A stretch of DNA of 64,000 nt from Edaphochlamys debaryana (lineage: Eukaryota; Chlorophyta; Chlorophyceae; Chlamydomonadales): contig JAEHOE010000005.1 in the NCBI GenBank assembly GCA_016858145.1, positions 868,001 through 932,000 of the forward strand, read 5' to 3'. Under the pieces are notes generated by a model that saw nothing but the letters and a program-made list of their open reading frames with translations, did not search any database and was not told where the DNA came from. Every line of letters starts with the position of its first letter. The stretch's first letter is position 1. Both the position numbers and the translations under genes were made by a program. Shown in pieces: positions 1 to 12,149 of this stretch.

Positions 1-2180
1 CCTGGGCCTGGGGGGGGAAGGGGGAGGGGGAGGAGAGGGGAGGAGGGGGGAGGGCGGGGGCGGAGCGTTGATGCGAGCGGCCAACCAGAATGTCGGTCAC
101 GGACAGCGCCGTCCAATGCCAGAGGGGCCATAGCTCCACCCCGCCCTCCTGCCTCTGCACTTCTTCACCCCCCGGCCCCTTACCTTCATCTCCCTCGCCG
201 CCGCCCGCCCGACCTCCACGAAGTCCTTGTACACCATGTCCGCCACGTTGACCGCCCCCAGCGTCTCCAGCCACTCCTCCTCCACCAGCCCCACGATGCC
301 CACTTTGATGCCGTGCCAGTCCTGCAGCCACGTCGTGCCCGCGTTGGCGTACGGCTTGTCTGCGGGGGCAAAGGTGCACGGCAGTCAGTGTTGCGGCAGG
401 TGTGGTGCTTGTGCACGGGGCAGGGGCATTATGCGCACAAGAGGCGGGCTGTGAGGCACATGCGGTGGTGTGAGGTGTCGTCTGTCGCCTCACCTGACCC
501 GTGCTCGAGGACGTTTGCCATGAGCCATGGGAAGTTGCATTGCGAGTTGAGCTTCAGCAGGTTGTCCAGGCCGTAGTCGAACTCGTGGTTCTGGCACACA
601 CAAGCGCCAACGGAAAGAGTTGTCATTACTCAAGTTTGCACCGTTTGACGTGGATCGGATCCGGATTCCATGTGGATTTGGTCATCTGTGAATTGTGTCC
701 CACGCCCTTTGCTTCGGCAGCCGCTGCAGGCACTCACCCCGATGCAGGCCACATCAACACCGATCCTGCAGACAGGGCAGACAGAGTGCCAGGATGTGAG
801 CAAGATCAGCAGGACAGAAGAACGACGCCTCCGATGGGCACGGCTCGAAGGCGGGGCTCCCGCGCCGTGGAAGTCTAGGACCCTTGGCGAGTCTCGGTCT
901 ATTGTGCCGCTGGCCTCGCAGAACGCAAACAGCCGGCAGTCGCGCCCACTCAAGTGTCAGTCCCCGGACCGGCAGGCCTGCCCCGTGGCTGCACACTGTC
1001 TTGGCCCCGTCGGGCCGGCCCGCCCGCTCCTCCCGTACGACCGCTCATGCACCACTCACTCGTTGAGGATGGGGACCATCTGTTTCCCGAGCGTCATGGT
1101 GGACATGAGGGACGGGTTGTCTGCGGCGTTGCAACACAGCAAGGGGCGAAGCACGTCAGGGCCGGATGCAAGGAGCCGCGGCAGGCAGCGGGACACCGTC
1201 TCAGAGCTACCGGGCGTAACCGTGGGGGCACAACACAGCATGGCGCCCCGCAGTCTCACGCCGTGATTGCCCCTGTCGACCTTTGGGTCCACAGCTTGTC
1301 CCAGCAGGGGATCCCCGTGTGAATATAGTAAGCTGTCGTGGAACCCCTCCTACCCACAGCAGCCCCAACAACCCTGCGCTCACAGGCGTCACCGCTGAAG
1401 AGGACCAGGGGGTTGGCGCCGGAGGCCTTGACCTCCTTGACCTGGCCGGCGGCAAGGGGACAGGGTTGGGTGCTGACATGAGACGGTGCACGGGATCTCA
1501 GAAGCCCCCAACAGAAGCACGCTAGGGCCAGAGCGAGCTCGCGCAGCCGAAACCATGTCGTCAACGACCCAGAATGGCCGCAAGGCGCCAGCCGATCATC
1601 GCTAGGGAAATGGTCGCATTATGTGTGCACATGCTTGAGGACACTCAGCGGCCGCAAAACCCCCGCGTCCTGGGTTTGTGGACACGCGCGCATTGCTCCA
1701 CACATGCGGCCGCACCTTGCCCGCCAGACGGGCTGCGCCACCCTTTGGCTCCCGCGCTTGCTCCTCGATGTTGTATACTGCAATATGGGACGTGTTTGCA
1801 AGTGAGTGCGCGAGCGGGACAAAAGTGTCGCGCCCACGAGCCGGGTCCCAGACAAACATGGCCTCGCCCGCTTGCCATATTGAAACATGTCCGCTTATCT
1901 TACCATCGTTGAAGTGCAGGATGGTAAGCTTCCTGCTGGCACTGTATTGCGTTGTGGATTCTGCCTTCTTAAACGAGCCGCGGTTCGCTGGTGTCACGAC
2001 GACGACGTCCACAGCTGGTGCAGGCGCTGCTGGTTGGGGCTCTAGCGATGCTTGTGGCGTCTTGCCCTTTGCATCGCCATCCGTCCATGCGCCCTCCACG
2101 ACCTTCGGGACCGCTCCCGCAGGAGGCTCTGGAGCTACCTTGGCGCTTTGTGATCCCGCACAGGAGCACGCATTGCCCAT
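1..2180 (-). CDS. Metallophosphoesterase / 5'-nucleotidase family protein, paralog A (3' end off the window)
   Basis: Multi-exon gene with the start codon at 2178-2180. Spliced exons read LTILHFND, VYNIEEQAREPKGGAARLAG, NPLVLFSGDA, NPSLMSTMTLGKQMVPILNE, IGVDVACIG, NHEFDYGLDNLLKLNSQ, then KVGIVGLVEEEWLETLGAV, ending near 184 where the next exon leaves the window. HFND, GDA and the NHEFD block are metal-binding motifs of the calcineurin-like phosphoesterase fold of the 5'-nucleotidase/2',3'-cyclic phosphodiesterase family. Every exon has a counterpart in paralog B (4759-10276) with the same intron positions, so the two arose by gene duplication. The N-terminus MGNACSC carries Gly2 followed by Cys5 and Cys7, a classic N-myristoylation plus palmitoylation signal, so a membrane-anchored cytosolic-face enzyme is inferred. 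An Ala/Pro-rich linker of about 50 residues follows. The substrate is unknown. Confidence 0.8.
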
Positions 2181-2464
2181 GTTTCTACCTTTCTGTCGCG
2201 CGCGGTGAACTCAGCTACCCCACCCTCAAAGCGAGTAAACAGCTGGCTGCAGGCTTGGCTGACGCACGTTCTATAGTCAACCTAAGCAACTATCATAGCT
2301 CTGGTAGAATGTTCTACCAGAGCTGCGACCTTCGAGGTTATCGGTCCGCCATTGCGGTACACAGCGCGCCACCAAACCCGCCCGACACCCCCGGCCGACC
2401 CGCCAAGTCCCTCCCACCCGCGCCCCGTCGCCGCAACCCCAAAACTCAACCCACACGGCATCTG

Positions 2465-4165
2465 TCACAAAAAGAGCTGCACCGGTGCCGCGGCCGCGCC
2501 GTGAGTCCCCTCGCGAGCACCAGCTTGCCGAGCTGCCACGCCACGCCCCGCCTCGTGCACCCTCTCGAGCACGAAATGGTCATCCACGAGCCGGTACGTA
2601 ACTCCGGCGCTTTGTCCAGCAGGCTGCACGGATACTGGGCCCTCAGCGCCTTCGTGCGGCCTTGACTGGGCGCCGGACGCCTGGGTGGTGCTCGCCAAGG
2701 GCCCGCCCACGGAGAGGACAAAGGCTTGCCCCTCGGTACCTGCGGCGGGTCGATGGGTGGGTGCACAGGTTGTTGGGTCGTCACAATGAGGACCGCTTCC
2801 GTCATTGGCGAAGTAAAAGCGCCTGCTGTCCCGCAAACCTCTCACCAAGCGTTCGTCCCGAGGAGCGCCTGCTGTCCAGCGCCCTTCTGACAGGGTTGGT
2901 GCCCGAGCTGCCTGTATACGTTAGGTGGCCCTACCTGAGGGCCCCGCGGCGGCCGAGATTGCCAGCGTCAAGGGGAACCAGCGGTCGAAGATGTAGCGAG
3001 GCCGGCGTGACTCGTCGGTCGAGTCGGTAACAAGCAACGGGCACTCACAGCCGCTGGCGGCCCTGTTGACAGGGTGGGGGCAGACATACGATTGGCGGTC
3101 ATTCACGGGGGCGCCGCCGTGAGCAATCGGTACAAGTGAGTCGAGAGTGTGCCAAGAAGAAGCAAGGCAAGCGAGGGGAATGAACCCTGCAGCTTTTGTC
3201 ATCAGCCGGCTGCTGTTGTTACCGTACGCTGTGTGTCCCCCCACCGGCGCACCTGTACGACCGCACGCCCTCCAGCAGCATCGCCAGCGTCCGTACGAGC
3301 GTGTTCCGGTCGTCAATCCTGCACAAAGCCGTGGCGGCCAACGCAAAGGGAAGCTCTGGTAGATGCCCCGACCCTGATGAGCTGCAAACTCGAACACGAC
3401 GTCCCACACGTACTCGAGGCCTGACCCAAGGCTCTCGGCGCAGCAAATCCGACGTATGCCCGCCCGTGGGCGCCCTCTCCCGTCGCACCTGAGCAGGGAG
3501 CTGAGGTCCTCCACCACCAGAGCAGCCAGGGGGGTCTGCAGCAGGTGCATGCACGCAGCGAAGCGCTGAATGTCCAGGTAGCTCCGGACGTATCTGCGGG
3601 GTCCAGGGAAGGCATTGGCAACACTTGATTTTGGTGAAAGCTGGGGTGGGACGCGGAGCGTCAACCGACAGGGCTTCAACGGCCCTGGGCAGATCACGTC
3701 ATCGTCGTACCAATGCAGCTGGCATCGGGGACTCACTTGAGCTGCAGCAAGTGCAGGCAGGGGTTGTCGCTGGCGCAGAGCCGTGGCAGCAGGGGCATGC
3801 TGCCCTCCAGGCCGTCTTGGCGGCAGAGGAACATTACGGGGCGGTTGGCGGTGGCGGCGTGGTGGAGAGCGAAGTGCAGCGCCAGGGAGGAGCGGCCGCT
3901 GGAGTTGCGTGGATGAGGGTGAAAGGGGGAGGCGGCTGAGGAGGTGTAGGATGATTGACGGCCAGGTCGGGGCCGAGGCCGCTTGGGGCCGGTTGGGGCT
4001 GGTGGGAGTTCCCCGCACAGCCGTGACGCACCTGGCTGTGGCGCCGCAGAGCATGGTGTCGACGCTTGTGACATCTGGTAAGCGCTCTAGCGCGGCCCCA
4101 ACGCCGGGCTCCACCTCCATGCCTGATAGCAGGCCGTGGAGGGGGTTGAGGTCCGCGGGCGCCAT
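2465..4165 (-). CDS. RecA-fold ATPase resembling SWSAP1 (RAD51-paralog-like DNA repair factor)
   Basis: Start codon at 4163-4165. Exon 1 ends ..TMLCGATA and splices to SGRSSLALHFALHHAATANR, giving GATASGRS, a Walker A motif (GxxxxGKS pattern) with Arg where Lys is usual. Next come VMFLCRQDGLEGSMPLLPRL, then LKYVRSYLDIQRFAACMHL, and a Walker B-like ALVVEDLSSLL. Later exons include IDDRNTLVRTLAMLLEGVRS and PLLVTDSTDESRRPRYIFDR. The last coding exon reads YRLVDDHFVLERVHEA and ends near 2465. This order matches small SWSAP1-type P-loop proteins that partner SWS1 in homologous recombination; that assignment comes from motif recall only. The C-terminal exon boundaries and the stop are uncertain. 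It lies between the two nucleotidase paralogs and is transcribed with A; about 590 bp separate it from paralog B. Confidence 0.5.
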
Positions 4166-4665
4166 GGTGCTGCCGTTGACCCTTGCCGTCGCAGAGCCAC
4201 ACGCCAAGCAAGCTGCAGTTCGTCTTGCTCAACGGCCTGAGTATCGCGCGAGGCTGCGAGAGAAGTCGGGCGCCTTTCGCGCGCGATTCCGACTGCAGGC
4301 TGCAGGCTGCCGACAGCGGCCCTCAAGGAATTCGGAGCGTGCAGTTATCGTATGTGGAAAATGCTACTCTGCTTGCAAAGCGTGGGCACCCGCGTGAAAC
4401 TTCTTGGGATGATGCCGCGGCACGAGCTCAGCAAATGTCAAGCTTTGCAAGTTAAGCAGTGTTTAGACAGGCTGGAGCTTGGGTAGGTTGCACAATGGGG
4501 GGCGAGGAGCCTCCGAGAATGGGGCTGATGGCAGGAGGGGGAAGACAGGGGCGGGGGGCGGGGGAAACATCGTGCCGTGGCCGGTGTGGCAGCTCCACAT
4601 CGCGTGGACCAACCGGACGGACAGCGGCATACGAACGACTTTGCGTGACACGTACGTAGGCAGAC

Positions 4666-4673
4666 TATATATA
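4666..4673 (+). promoter_or_regulatory. TATA box upstream of nucleotidase paralog B
   Basis: TATATATA sits 86 bp before the ATG at 4759, within the 593-bp divergent interval (4166-4758) shared with the minus-strand SWSAP1-like gene. The distance suits a core promoter with a short 5' UTR. No other strong element was recognised in the interval. Confidence 0.5.
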
Positions 4674-4758
4674 GGTACTCCGCTCTTTGACCAACCGGGA
4701 TCAACGCAACGCATGTGTCGGGCACCGTAGCTTGTTAGCCGAAGTGCCGTCCTCACCT

Positions 4759-7700
4759 ATGGCTGAGTTGGGGAAGCGTGCTCGCGAGGATGGAGCAGAG
4801 GACGAGGGGCGCGCAGTTCGGACGGCTTCGTCCGCGGCGCGAGAGCTCGTAGTTCTGCACTTCAACGACGGTGCGGCAGGGGATAGAGAGGGCTGCGCTG
4901 TCTCCAGTCCCCGGTCCCCGGGCTGGGGGTCGGGTGGGGGCAAGGAGGGTGGGCAGGCGGAACCAGTGATACGTATCAACCGCCAACCCAAAGCCCGCCA
5001 CGTCTCGCGCCCCCCCCCCCCTCCCCCAACCAGTGTACTCCATTGAAGCGGCGATGCGAGAGCCCGTAGGAGGCGCCGCGCGCTTGGCATCCAAGGTGCG
5101 GCGCGAGAAACCTTCCCCGTAAATCCCAAGCTAACACCAGGGCGACAGCAGTCAGGCGATTGCCGAGGGGGCTGGGCACAGCACCGGATGGGGTCTTCAG
5201 GCTGCTGCTCCCCGTGCCTCCGCTCCTGCTGGTGCCCATCACAGGTCAAGGAGTTCCGGGACCGGGGTCAGAACCCGCTGGTGCTCTTCAGCGGCGACGC
5301 CTGTGAGCGCAGGGTGTGGCGGGGGAGCGCAGTGGTAGCGCAGAGTGCAGGCGGACGCGTGGACCAGCCGATCCGGGGAGGGAGTTGGGGACCTACGGTG
5401 AAACATGGGCTGCATGGCTGTTGGCCAACTCCTTAGACGGGGCCATCAAGCGGTTTGCCCGGCGCCCAGATCAGGCCGCATGGGCCACAACATGCACCGT
5501 TGGTAGCCGCGAGCGACCTTGCCCTTGCTGTTGCCCTTGCTGTTGCCCGCACGCAGACAACCCGTCCCTCATGTCCACCATGACCCTGGGCGCCCAGATG
5601 GTGCCCGTGCTGAACGAGTGAGAGACGGACCAGGGGATGGGAGGTGTGGAAGGGATGGGGACGTGAGAGGGGGAAGGTTGGGCCCAGGGGCAGGAGGGAT
5701 GGGGTAACGTGCGCTGTGATAGCGTGCCAGCGGAGGTCTGGCAGCCAGCTTGCCGCGCCGTGCACTGACGGCTTGGTATGGACATGAGGGGCGGGGCAGT
5801 GCTGACTAGCCGCAGCATATGCGGGCCCTCGCGCGGCCTCCCCGGCCGGGGGCATGCTCAAGCCTCAGTCTGCACAGACCCCCAGCAAGCCTCCCAGTCT
5901 TCGGTGTCCCAAGCCTCCATGCCCTGTTATCGCACCCGAATCGCCCACCCACTCTTCGCTGCACGCTGCAGGATCGGCGTCAATGTGGCGTGCATCGGGG
6001 TGAGCAGTGGGGCGGACAGCACTTGGCGCATGCGGTCCAGAGCGCCCAGGCGCAGGGCCGAGGGAGGTCGCCCAAGGGTCTTGAGGTGCTTACAGCCGAT
6101 ATCGGTACCGGTACCTCCTTCTGCGCACAAGCTGTGTCCCTGAATCCCCCGTGCCCCGCCTGCCAGAACCATGACTTCGACTGGGGGGTGGACAACCTGG
6201 TCAAGCTCAACTCGCAGTGCAACTTCCCCTGGCTCATGGCCAACGTGCTGCAGAAGGACTCGGGTACGTGCGTGCCTTGGCCTTGGGACTGGTCTGGAGT
6301 CGGTTGCGTGTTCAGCCCTGGTGGTGCCGGCGACTTCGGAGCCCTGAGCGTGCAAGTGGGGTCGGGTACGGTTGAGGTCAGCCCATAGCCATGGGTGTCT
6401 GGTGCATGGGAATTTTACATCGGCCGCCACAGCTGCGACATGGACGCCCCGTGCCCCTCCACCCCCTGCCGCCGCAGACCTGCCTTTCGCAAGCGCCCAG
6501 GCGACGTGGCTGCATGACTGGGGCGGCATTAAGGTGGGAGGTCCGCTGCCACGCCCAAGAACCACGCGCAGCACGAACCAGCCCTCCACGGAGCTGCCCC
6601 CCCACACAAACGCCCTCCACATGCGCCCCTCCACCTGCACCCGACCCCCCTCGCCCTGTGCCCGCTTCCCTGCACTTTCGCCACCTCACCTGACGACTCG
6701 TGCCCTGCTCCACCTCCACCTGCCCCCCTCCTCCTTTCCCGCCCCGCCTCCTCAATGGGCGGTACGCACCTTTTCCTATGCTCCTAGAGAGGCGACGCAC
6801 TCACAGCTCCTCTCCAAAACCCTTTGCCTCCCTCAACCCTCCCACCCCTCTCCCCCTCCCGCAGGTGGGCATCGTGGGCCTGGCCGAGGAGGACTGGCTC
6901 ACCACGCTTGGCACCGTGGAGCCGGAGGACGTGGCGTACGTGGACTTCGTGGAGATGGGCCGGCGCAAGGCGAGGGAGCTCAAGGTGGGGGGCACGGGGG
7001 AGGCGGCGGCGGTGGGGGCAGGTATCGGCTGTCGGAAGGAGTGGGCAGGAAGGGGCTGACGGCTTGGGGCTATGGGCTGGTCAGCTTCGACGAGGGGGCT
7101 GGGTGAGGGGGCGTGTGATGGAGGCTTGGGGAAGGGGCGCGCGCTGCAGAGTCGTGAGAGCTGGCTGGCGCCATCACTGTAGCTGCTAGCCGCCTCGGCC
7201 AGCTGCCGAGCCTCCGTCCACACTGAGAGACTCGTCTTGTCCCAGCCCCCCAGCCCCAGTCCTGGCTTAGGTGGGGTCATTGATGTGTCCATCTGGTTGG
7301 CCGCCGGCATCAACGCTCTTCCCCCGCCCTCGCCCTCGCCCCGCCCTCGCCCCTCCTCCCCCCCCCCCCCTGCCCCCCCCAGGCCCAGGGCGCTGAGGTG
7401 CTGATTGCGCTGACGCACATGCGCGAGCCCAACGACCGCAAGCTGGCGGCCGAGGTGCCCGAGTTCCACCTCATCCTGGGCGGACACGACCATCAGTACG
7501 TCTCCGCCTTCATCGAGCCCCACAACAACCTGCTCGTCAAGTCAGGTACGCACTGAAAGCGCACACTTGTGGGGCAGATCCCTGCAATGGTGCTCAGCCC
7601 TCAGCCTAGCTCATGCCAACACGCCCCAACCGAGATCCATACCCTGACCCACATCGCACCTCGCGATGCCATGCCGCTTCAGTCCGACCCACATCGTTCC

Positions 7701-10276
7701 AAAACTTGCACCGCACAAGTCCCCACCGTGCTGCGCTGCTCTACGCCCAGAGCCATGCCGTCCCGCCTCTGCCCCCGCAGGCACCGAGTTTCGGGACCTG
7801 TCCGCCATCCGCGTCGCCCTCAGCGGCCCCGGGACAGACCCCGCCCTCAGCGTTGAGCGCATCACCATCGACTCGGCCGTGCCGGAGGACCCCGCGACCC
7901 TGGAGGTGCGGGCGAGGGAAGGCACGAGGGTTGGGGCCAGAGACGGCTGCCCCCCTCTCGTCACAGCTGGGGCTGCAATGAGCATAGGGTCAGTGCCTAC
8001 TTTGGGGTCTTTTGCACGGCACAGCGAGGCTGCCACACTTTGTGCTGTGTTGGGCCGACCCACATCACCTCGGGTCCCACGACCACTCGAGCTGTGGAGG
8101 GGGCCTGCCGTAAACGACCGGGGGCCCTCCCAATGTGGATGCGCCCGAAGATTGGGACCTAACTAGTTCGGGATCCCGAGATACGGCAGGGCTTATCCTG
8201 ACTTTGTGTGTGCCCCCGCAGATCGTGAACCAGTTCATGAAGCTCATGGGCGAGAAGATGGACGAGGAAGTCGGTGGGTAGCCGGGAGCGGAGCGGCGAA
8301 GAGTTCGGTACATGAAGGGGGCTCGGGCTGGGGGCGGAGGCCGGTCCGTCCCGAGTTCCGGGCATCAACCCGAACCGTTTAGGGCGCGCGGGAGGCAGGG
8401 AGGAAGTCGGCCCCTGAGGTGCCCCATCATCTTCCCCCCGGACAGGCGAGACGCTGGAGGACCTGGACGGGCGGTTCCAGGTGGTGCGTAACCGGGAGTC
8501 CAACCTGGGCAACTTCGTGACGGACGTATGGCGCAAGGCGGCGAGTGCCGACATCGCCATCCTCAACTCGGGCTCTCTACGGTAAGAGTAACAGCCATAC
8601 GCTGCCCTGCTTGAAGCAGCCAACCCAACTATTGGTGCCTGATCTCGCCTTGTCGTCTGCCGCCCATCGGGCCTCGCCCCTCCGCTCGCAGCTCCGACAC
8701 GATCCACCCGGCCGGCAAGCTCAAGGCGCGCGACTGGGTGGCCATCCTACCCATGCTGGACGAGACGTGCGTGCTGGAGTGCAGCGGAGCGCAGGTGCGG
8801 TGCTTGCAAGGGCGCAAGCCACCAGGGTTGCCTGGTGTTCCCTTTTTTGTTACCAGTAACCGAGTACGCTCTGCACTTCGTTGTTGCCGCCCCGGCAGGT
8901 GGTGGCTGCCCTCGAGAACGCCGTGTCGCAGTGGCCCAAGCTGGAGGGCCGCTTCCCGCAGGTGCGCCGCCGGGCTGCCCCACCGTCCCAGGTCCACCAA
9001 TGCCAGGGTCCAGCCCGTCCTTTTCCTTCCGGGTGCCCCGCTGCGACCCTACTGTCCCTACCGCGTCCTGTGGGCAACCGGCCATTGCTGACAGTCCGTG
9101 CATCGCTGTCCCCTCCAGCGTTCCTCTCCCCAGCTGTCCTAGCCCTGATGCTGATGCCCCCGGACGCGTGTCCAACCTCGCAGGTCTCTGGCCTCAAGTT
9201 CACGTTCGACCCCGCGCAGCCCCCGGGCCACCGCGTGGTGCCGGGCAGCCTGGTGGTGACGGACGTGGGCGGCCGGGAGGGGCCCGAGGGGGAGGAGCCG
9301 CTGGAGGCGGAGCGGTGAGGGAGGGAGGGGACAGGGAGGGGCGCGGAGCTTGGGGCAGCTTGGGGCAGAGCGCTGCACAATGGGCTCGGGTAGGGCGCTG
9401 GCACATGGAGCGGTGCGGTGGGGCAGGCCGACACCGTCAGCGCATACTGCGCACCGGCAGCGTTCGGCAGAGCTGGGCCCCACTGTCACGATGTAGTAGC
9501 CTAAATCACACCGACTGCAAGCCTCTGCTCCTTCTCCTTTCCTGCCCTGCCCTCCTCCGCAGGCTGTACAAGGTGGCGGTCAAGGAGTACCTGGCCCAGG
9601 GGCACGACGGATTCGACTGCCTCGAGGTGGGGTCCACTGCGTCCTCCAGGCCGCCTCCCACCGCCTGCTGTGATCCCGCGCTGCCCTGCTCCCTACCCAG
9701 AACCCACCCCTTTCCTGCTCTGGCCCAAAGCATGCCCCGGTACCGGTACCAAGCAACATCCCTGCTGTCTTCCCACGACCTCCGCTGCCCACCCTCCCTC
9801 CCCCTCCTGCCAGGGCTGCAAGGTGCTGGTGGTGGCCGAGAACGCCCCCCTGCTGCCCACCGCCATCAAGCGCCACTTCATCATGCTCGAGGTGCTGGCC
9901 AAGTGGAAGCCGGGGGGCACCCTGCACTCCCTCACGCGGCTGTGGAGGCACCGCTCCAAGTGAGCTTCCCGCCTCCCTTTTTGCGCATTCCTACTTTCCC
10001 AGCCGCTGCTTAATGTCTAGGCAGGGGCGGGCTTTCGAGTTATTCACCAGCTCGTCATGCGTCCCTGCCTAACTTGTGGCCCATACCCACTTGAACCGCA
10101 GGCAACAGCTCAAGGACGCAGAGGAGGATGGCTCGCCGCCGCCTGCGCCGGCGGGCGGCCCGCACGGCATCGCCGTGTTCGACCCCACGCGCGGCTACTG
10201 CATCTCCCCGGTGGTGGAGGGGCGCATCGTGATTGTGGGGCACGAGGAGCCGGCGGCAGCGGTGGCCCCGGCGTAG
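4759..10276 (+). CDS. Metallophosphoesterase / 5'-nucleotidase family protein, paralog B (complete)
   Basis: About 18 exons with GT-AG introns and consistent phases: for example 4759-4870, 5034-5095, 5245-5302, 5557-5617, 5972-5999 and 6167-6263, with the last about 10103-10276. The spliced protein is roughly 600-630 aa. Motifs in order: LHFNDVYSIEAAM (metal site), FSGDAYNPSLMSTMTL, GNHDFDWG, KVGIVGLAEEDWL, LILGGHDHQYV, then the C-terminal 5'-nucleotidase domain with NSGSLRSD and LPMLDETCVLECSG. The HFND / GNHDFD / GGHDH set is the complete dinuclear-metal signature, so a catalytically competent phosphoester hydrolase is expected; the natural substrate (nucleotide, cyclic nucleotide or other) cannot be told from sequence. 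The N-terminus MAELGKRARED has no acylation motif, unlike paralog A, so it is probably soluble. Introns contain long C-runs (about 5010-5030 and 7350-7380). Confidence 0.88.
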
Positions 10277-12149
10277 CGGGATCAGATCGAGCGGCCTCCC
10301 GGCGGTCAGGCTGACGCAGGGACGGGGAGGAGTGGACAGCAGAGTCAAGCGATAAGGTGGCGTGAGCGGACAAGCGGGGTGTGGTGCGAACCTGTCTGCG
10401 CGGACAAAATGCCGGGAGGGAAGAAGGCGTTGTCGGCGGGTAGTGAGGCGCGCTTGTGGGTTCTTATGTGTGGCGTATGTGCTCATGGAAAGGAGATGGG
10501 CGGCGCCGCTGCTGCGCACCCACTAGGGGCAAGAGCAAGGCCTCGGCAGGTGAACTGAAGGGCTTGGCGGATCTTCCTTTGCCTCCATCGTGGATTTGGA
10601 GCAAGAACCCAACTGAAGGAGTGAAGGGAGCGAACTGTGCCGTTGCGCTTGGCACAGGCTGACCTGGCACCTGGGTAAAACCCGGAATGGCACTGGCCAA
10701 CGGGAGCGGGAAGGGTGGTGCTGAGGCTTCAGGCCTTGCTGGATTACGGCTGCGGTACTGTGTGAGCTGCGTACAGTGTTGCTATCGAAGTGACAGATTG
10801 ACGCCAAAGTGAAGCCGGTGGCACATTTTCGGGCTATAATCCAAGAAAGTGCAGAGACGGCTTCACTTTCTACTGTTGTGAACGGCCCGAAGTGCTGTCC
10901 GCGCCTTCACTTTTTCGCCCCGTCGTGGGTGTGCAGTGCACACGGCTGGATGGCAGGAGTGTCAGTTAGGGGGAGGCGGGGGGGTCCGGAACCCGGAAAG
11001 GCCCGGCAGGGCTGCCTGTAAGGGAGCGGAGGGGAGATCAGGAACCCCGGAAACTTGGGTAAGTGTCCTGCACGGCGGGCGCGCCGGCACTTTTAGGGCT
11101 GCCGGCGGCTGCAAAAGTGCCGGCCCTCCGCACTCATGCCAACGGAAGATAGCATCGCTGGCTGCGTATACCCAAAGCAGGCTTTGGCACGTGCAGATGC
11201 ACGAGTTGGATCCGGGAATCGCCTTCATTACAAGTAGAAGGCGTCGTAAGGACTTTTAGGGTCAATCCTCGGACTGAGCCGCTCAGCACTGTTAGAAATG
11301 TGCTCCCAGCGCTTAACCGCGCTGCACATAAGTGCCTCGTGTATGATCCGCTCATACTAGCCTGGGCAGAATGCGCCCAGCGGCCGTTGTCGCGGGACGC
11401 TAAGGGGTGATCCCGAGTCCCGCCGAAGGACTGGTAATGCTTTCGTCCCTCGGCCCTTGCCGTCCCTCGCATGTCACTTGCCCAGATGGCCGTTCCAGGC
11501 ACCCACCCACACTGCACGGATGCAGAGCCCAGTCCGGCACACACCCACACCCACATCCAGTTCACATCTACCGTATGGCATGCTCTGCCCACACTCTGCG
11601 CTTGACGAGAACACAGCTCACACGCTTCAAGTCACCAGCGTGATCCGTTGCGAAGAAGGGGGTGGCCGCCCGAAAACACGCAGCCCCCCCGCCCTCAACG
11701 CACGCTCTAGCGTTGCTAACACCCCCCCCGCCAGCATAAAACCGCTGGGCTAATACATGTCGTAGAGCATCCTGTATATGGGTTTTGTGCTTGAGTTCCC
11801 ATCACAGTCCATACACGGACCTCTTCGAGCCCCTTCACTTGAAGTAGAGCACCCCCCCAAGCTTAAAATCCGACAGTTCGACGAAGCGCTCCCCTGACCA
11901 GAACAGGTCCGAAGGCGCTGCAGCACCCCCAATCAATTCTCAGTGCACAAGCGCACGCATGAGTACGAAGCTACCCTCACCCCCGGGCCCTCCGCGTCCA
12001 AAACTTATCACTCCTTTTGCCAAATCATAGCTCCAACCCACCGCTCTCCACATCCTCTCCTCGCACCTCCGCACCCCTCATCGCTCTCTGATCGGGATCC
12101 TCCCAGTAAACCCGCGAGCACCCTTTGCGCCGACCACGCGCTGTGCGGC
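10277..12149. other. Intergenic region with two perfect 12-bp inverted repeats
   Basis: Convergent interval between paralog B (plus) and the DEG7-like gene (minus). A TGTAA at 11017-11021 could be a distant poly(A) signal for paralog B. AAAGTGAAGCCG (10806-10817) is inverted at 10858-10869, and GCCGGCACTTTT (11083-11094) is inverted at 11113-11124. Short open frames here have no recognisable motif. No gene was recognised. Confidence 0.5.

Noticed and set aside
2921..4207. 428-codon minus-strand open frame
   Set aside because: It overlaps the spliced SWSAP1-like gene but reads through its introns; only pieces in the correct phases match family motifs.
5010..5030. Long C-run, possible assembly artefact or structural element
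   Set aside because: It is part of a pyrimidine-rich tract before a 3' splice site, ordinary for this genome.
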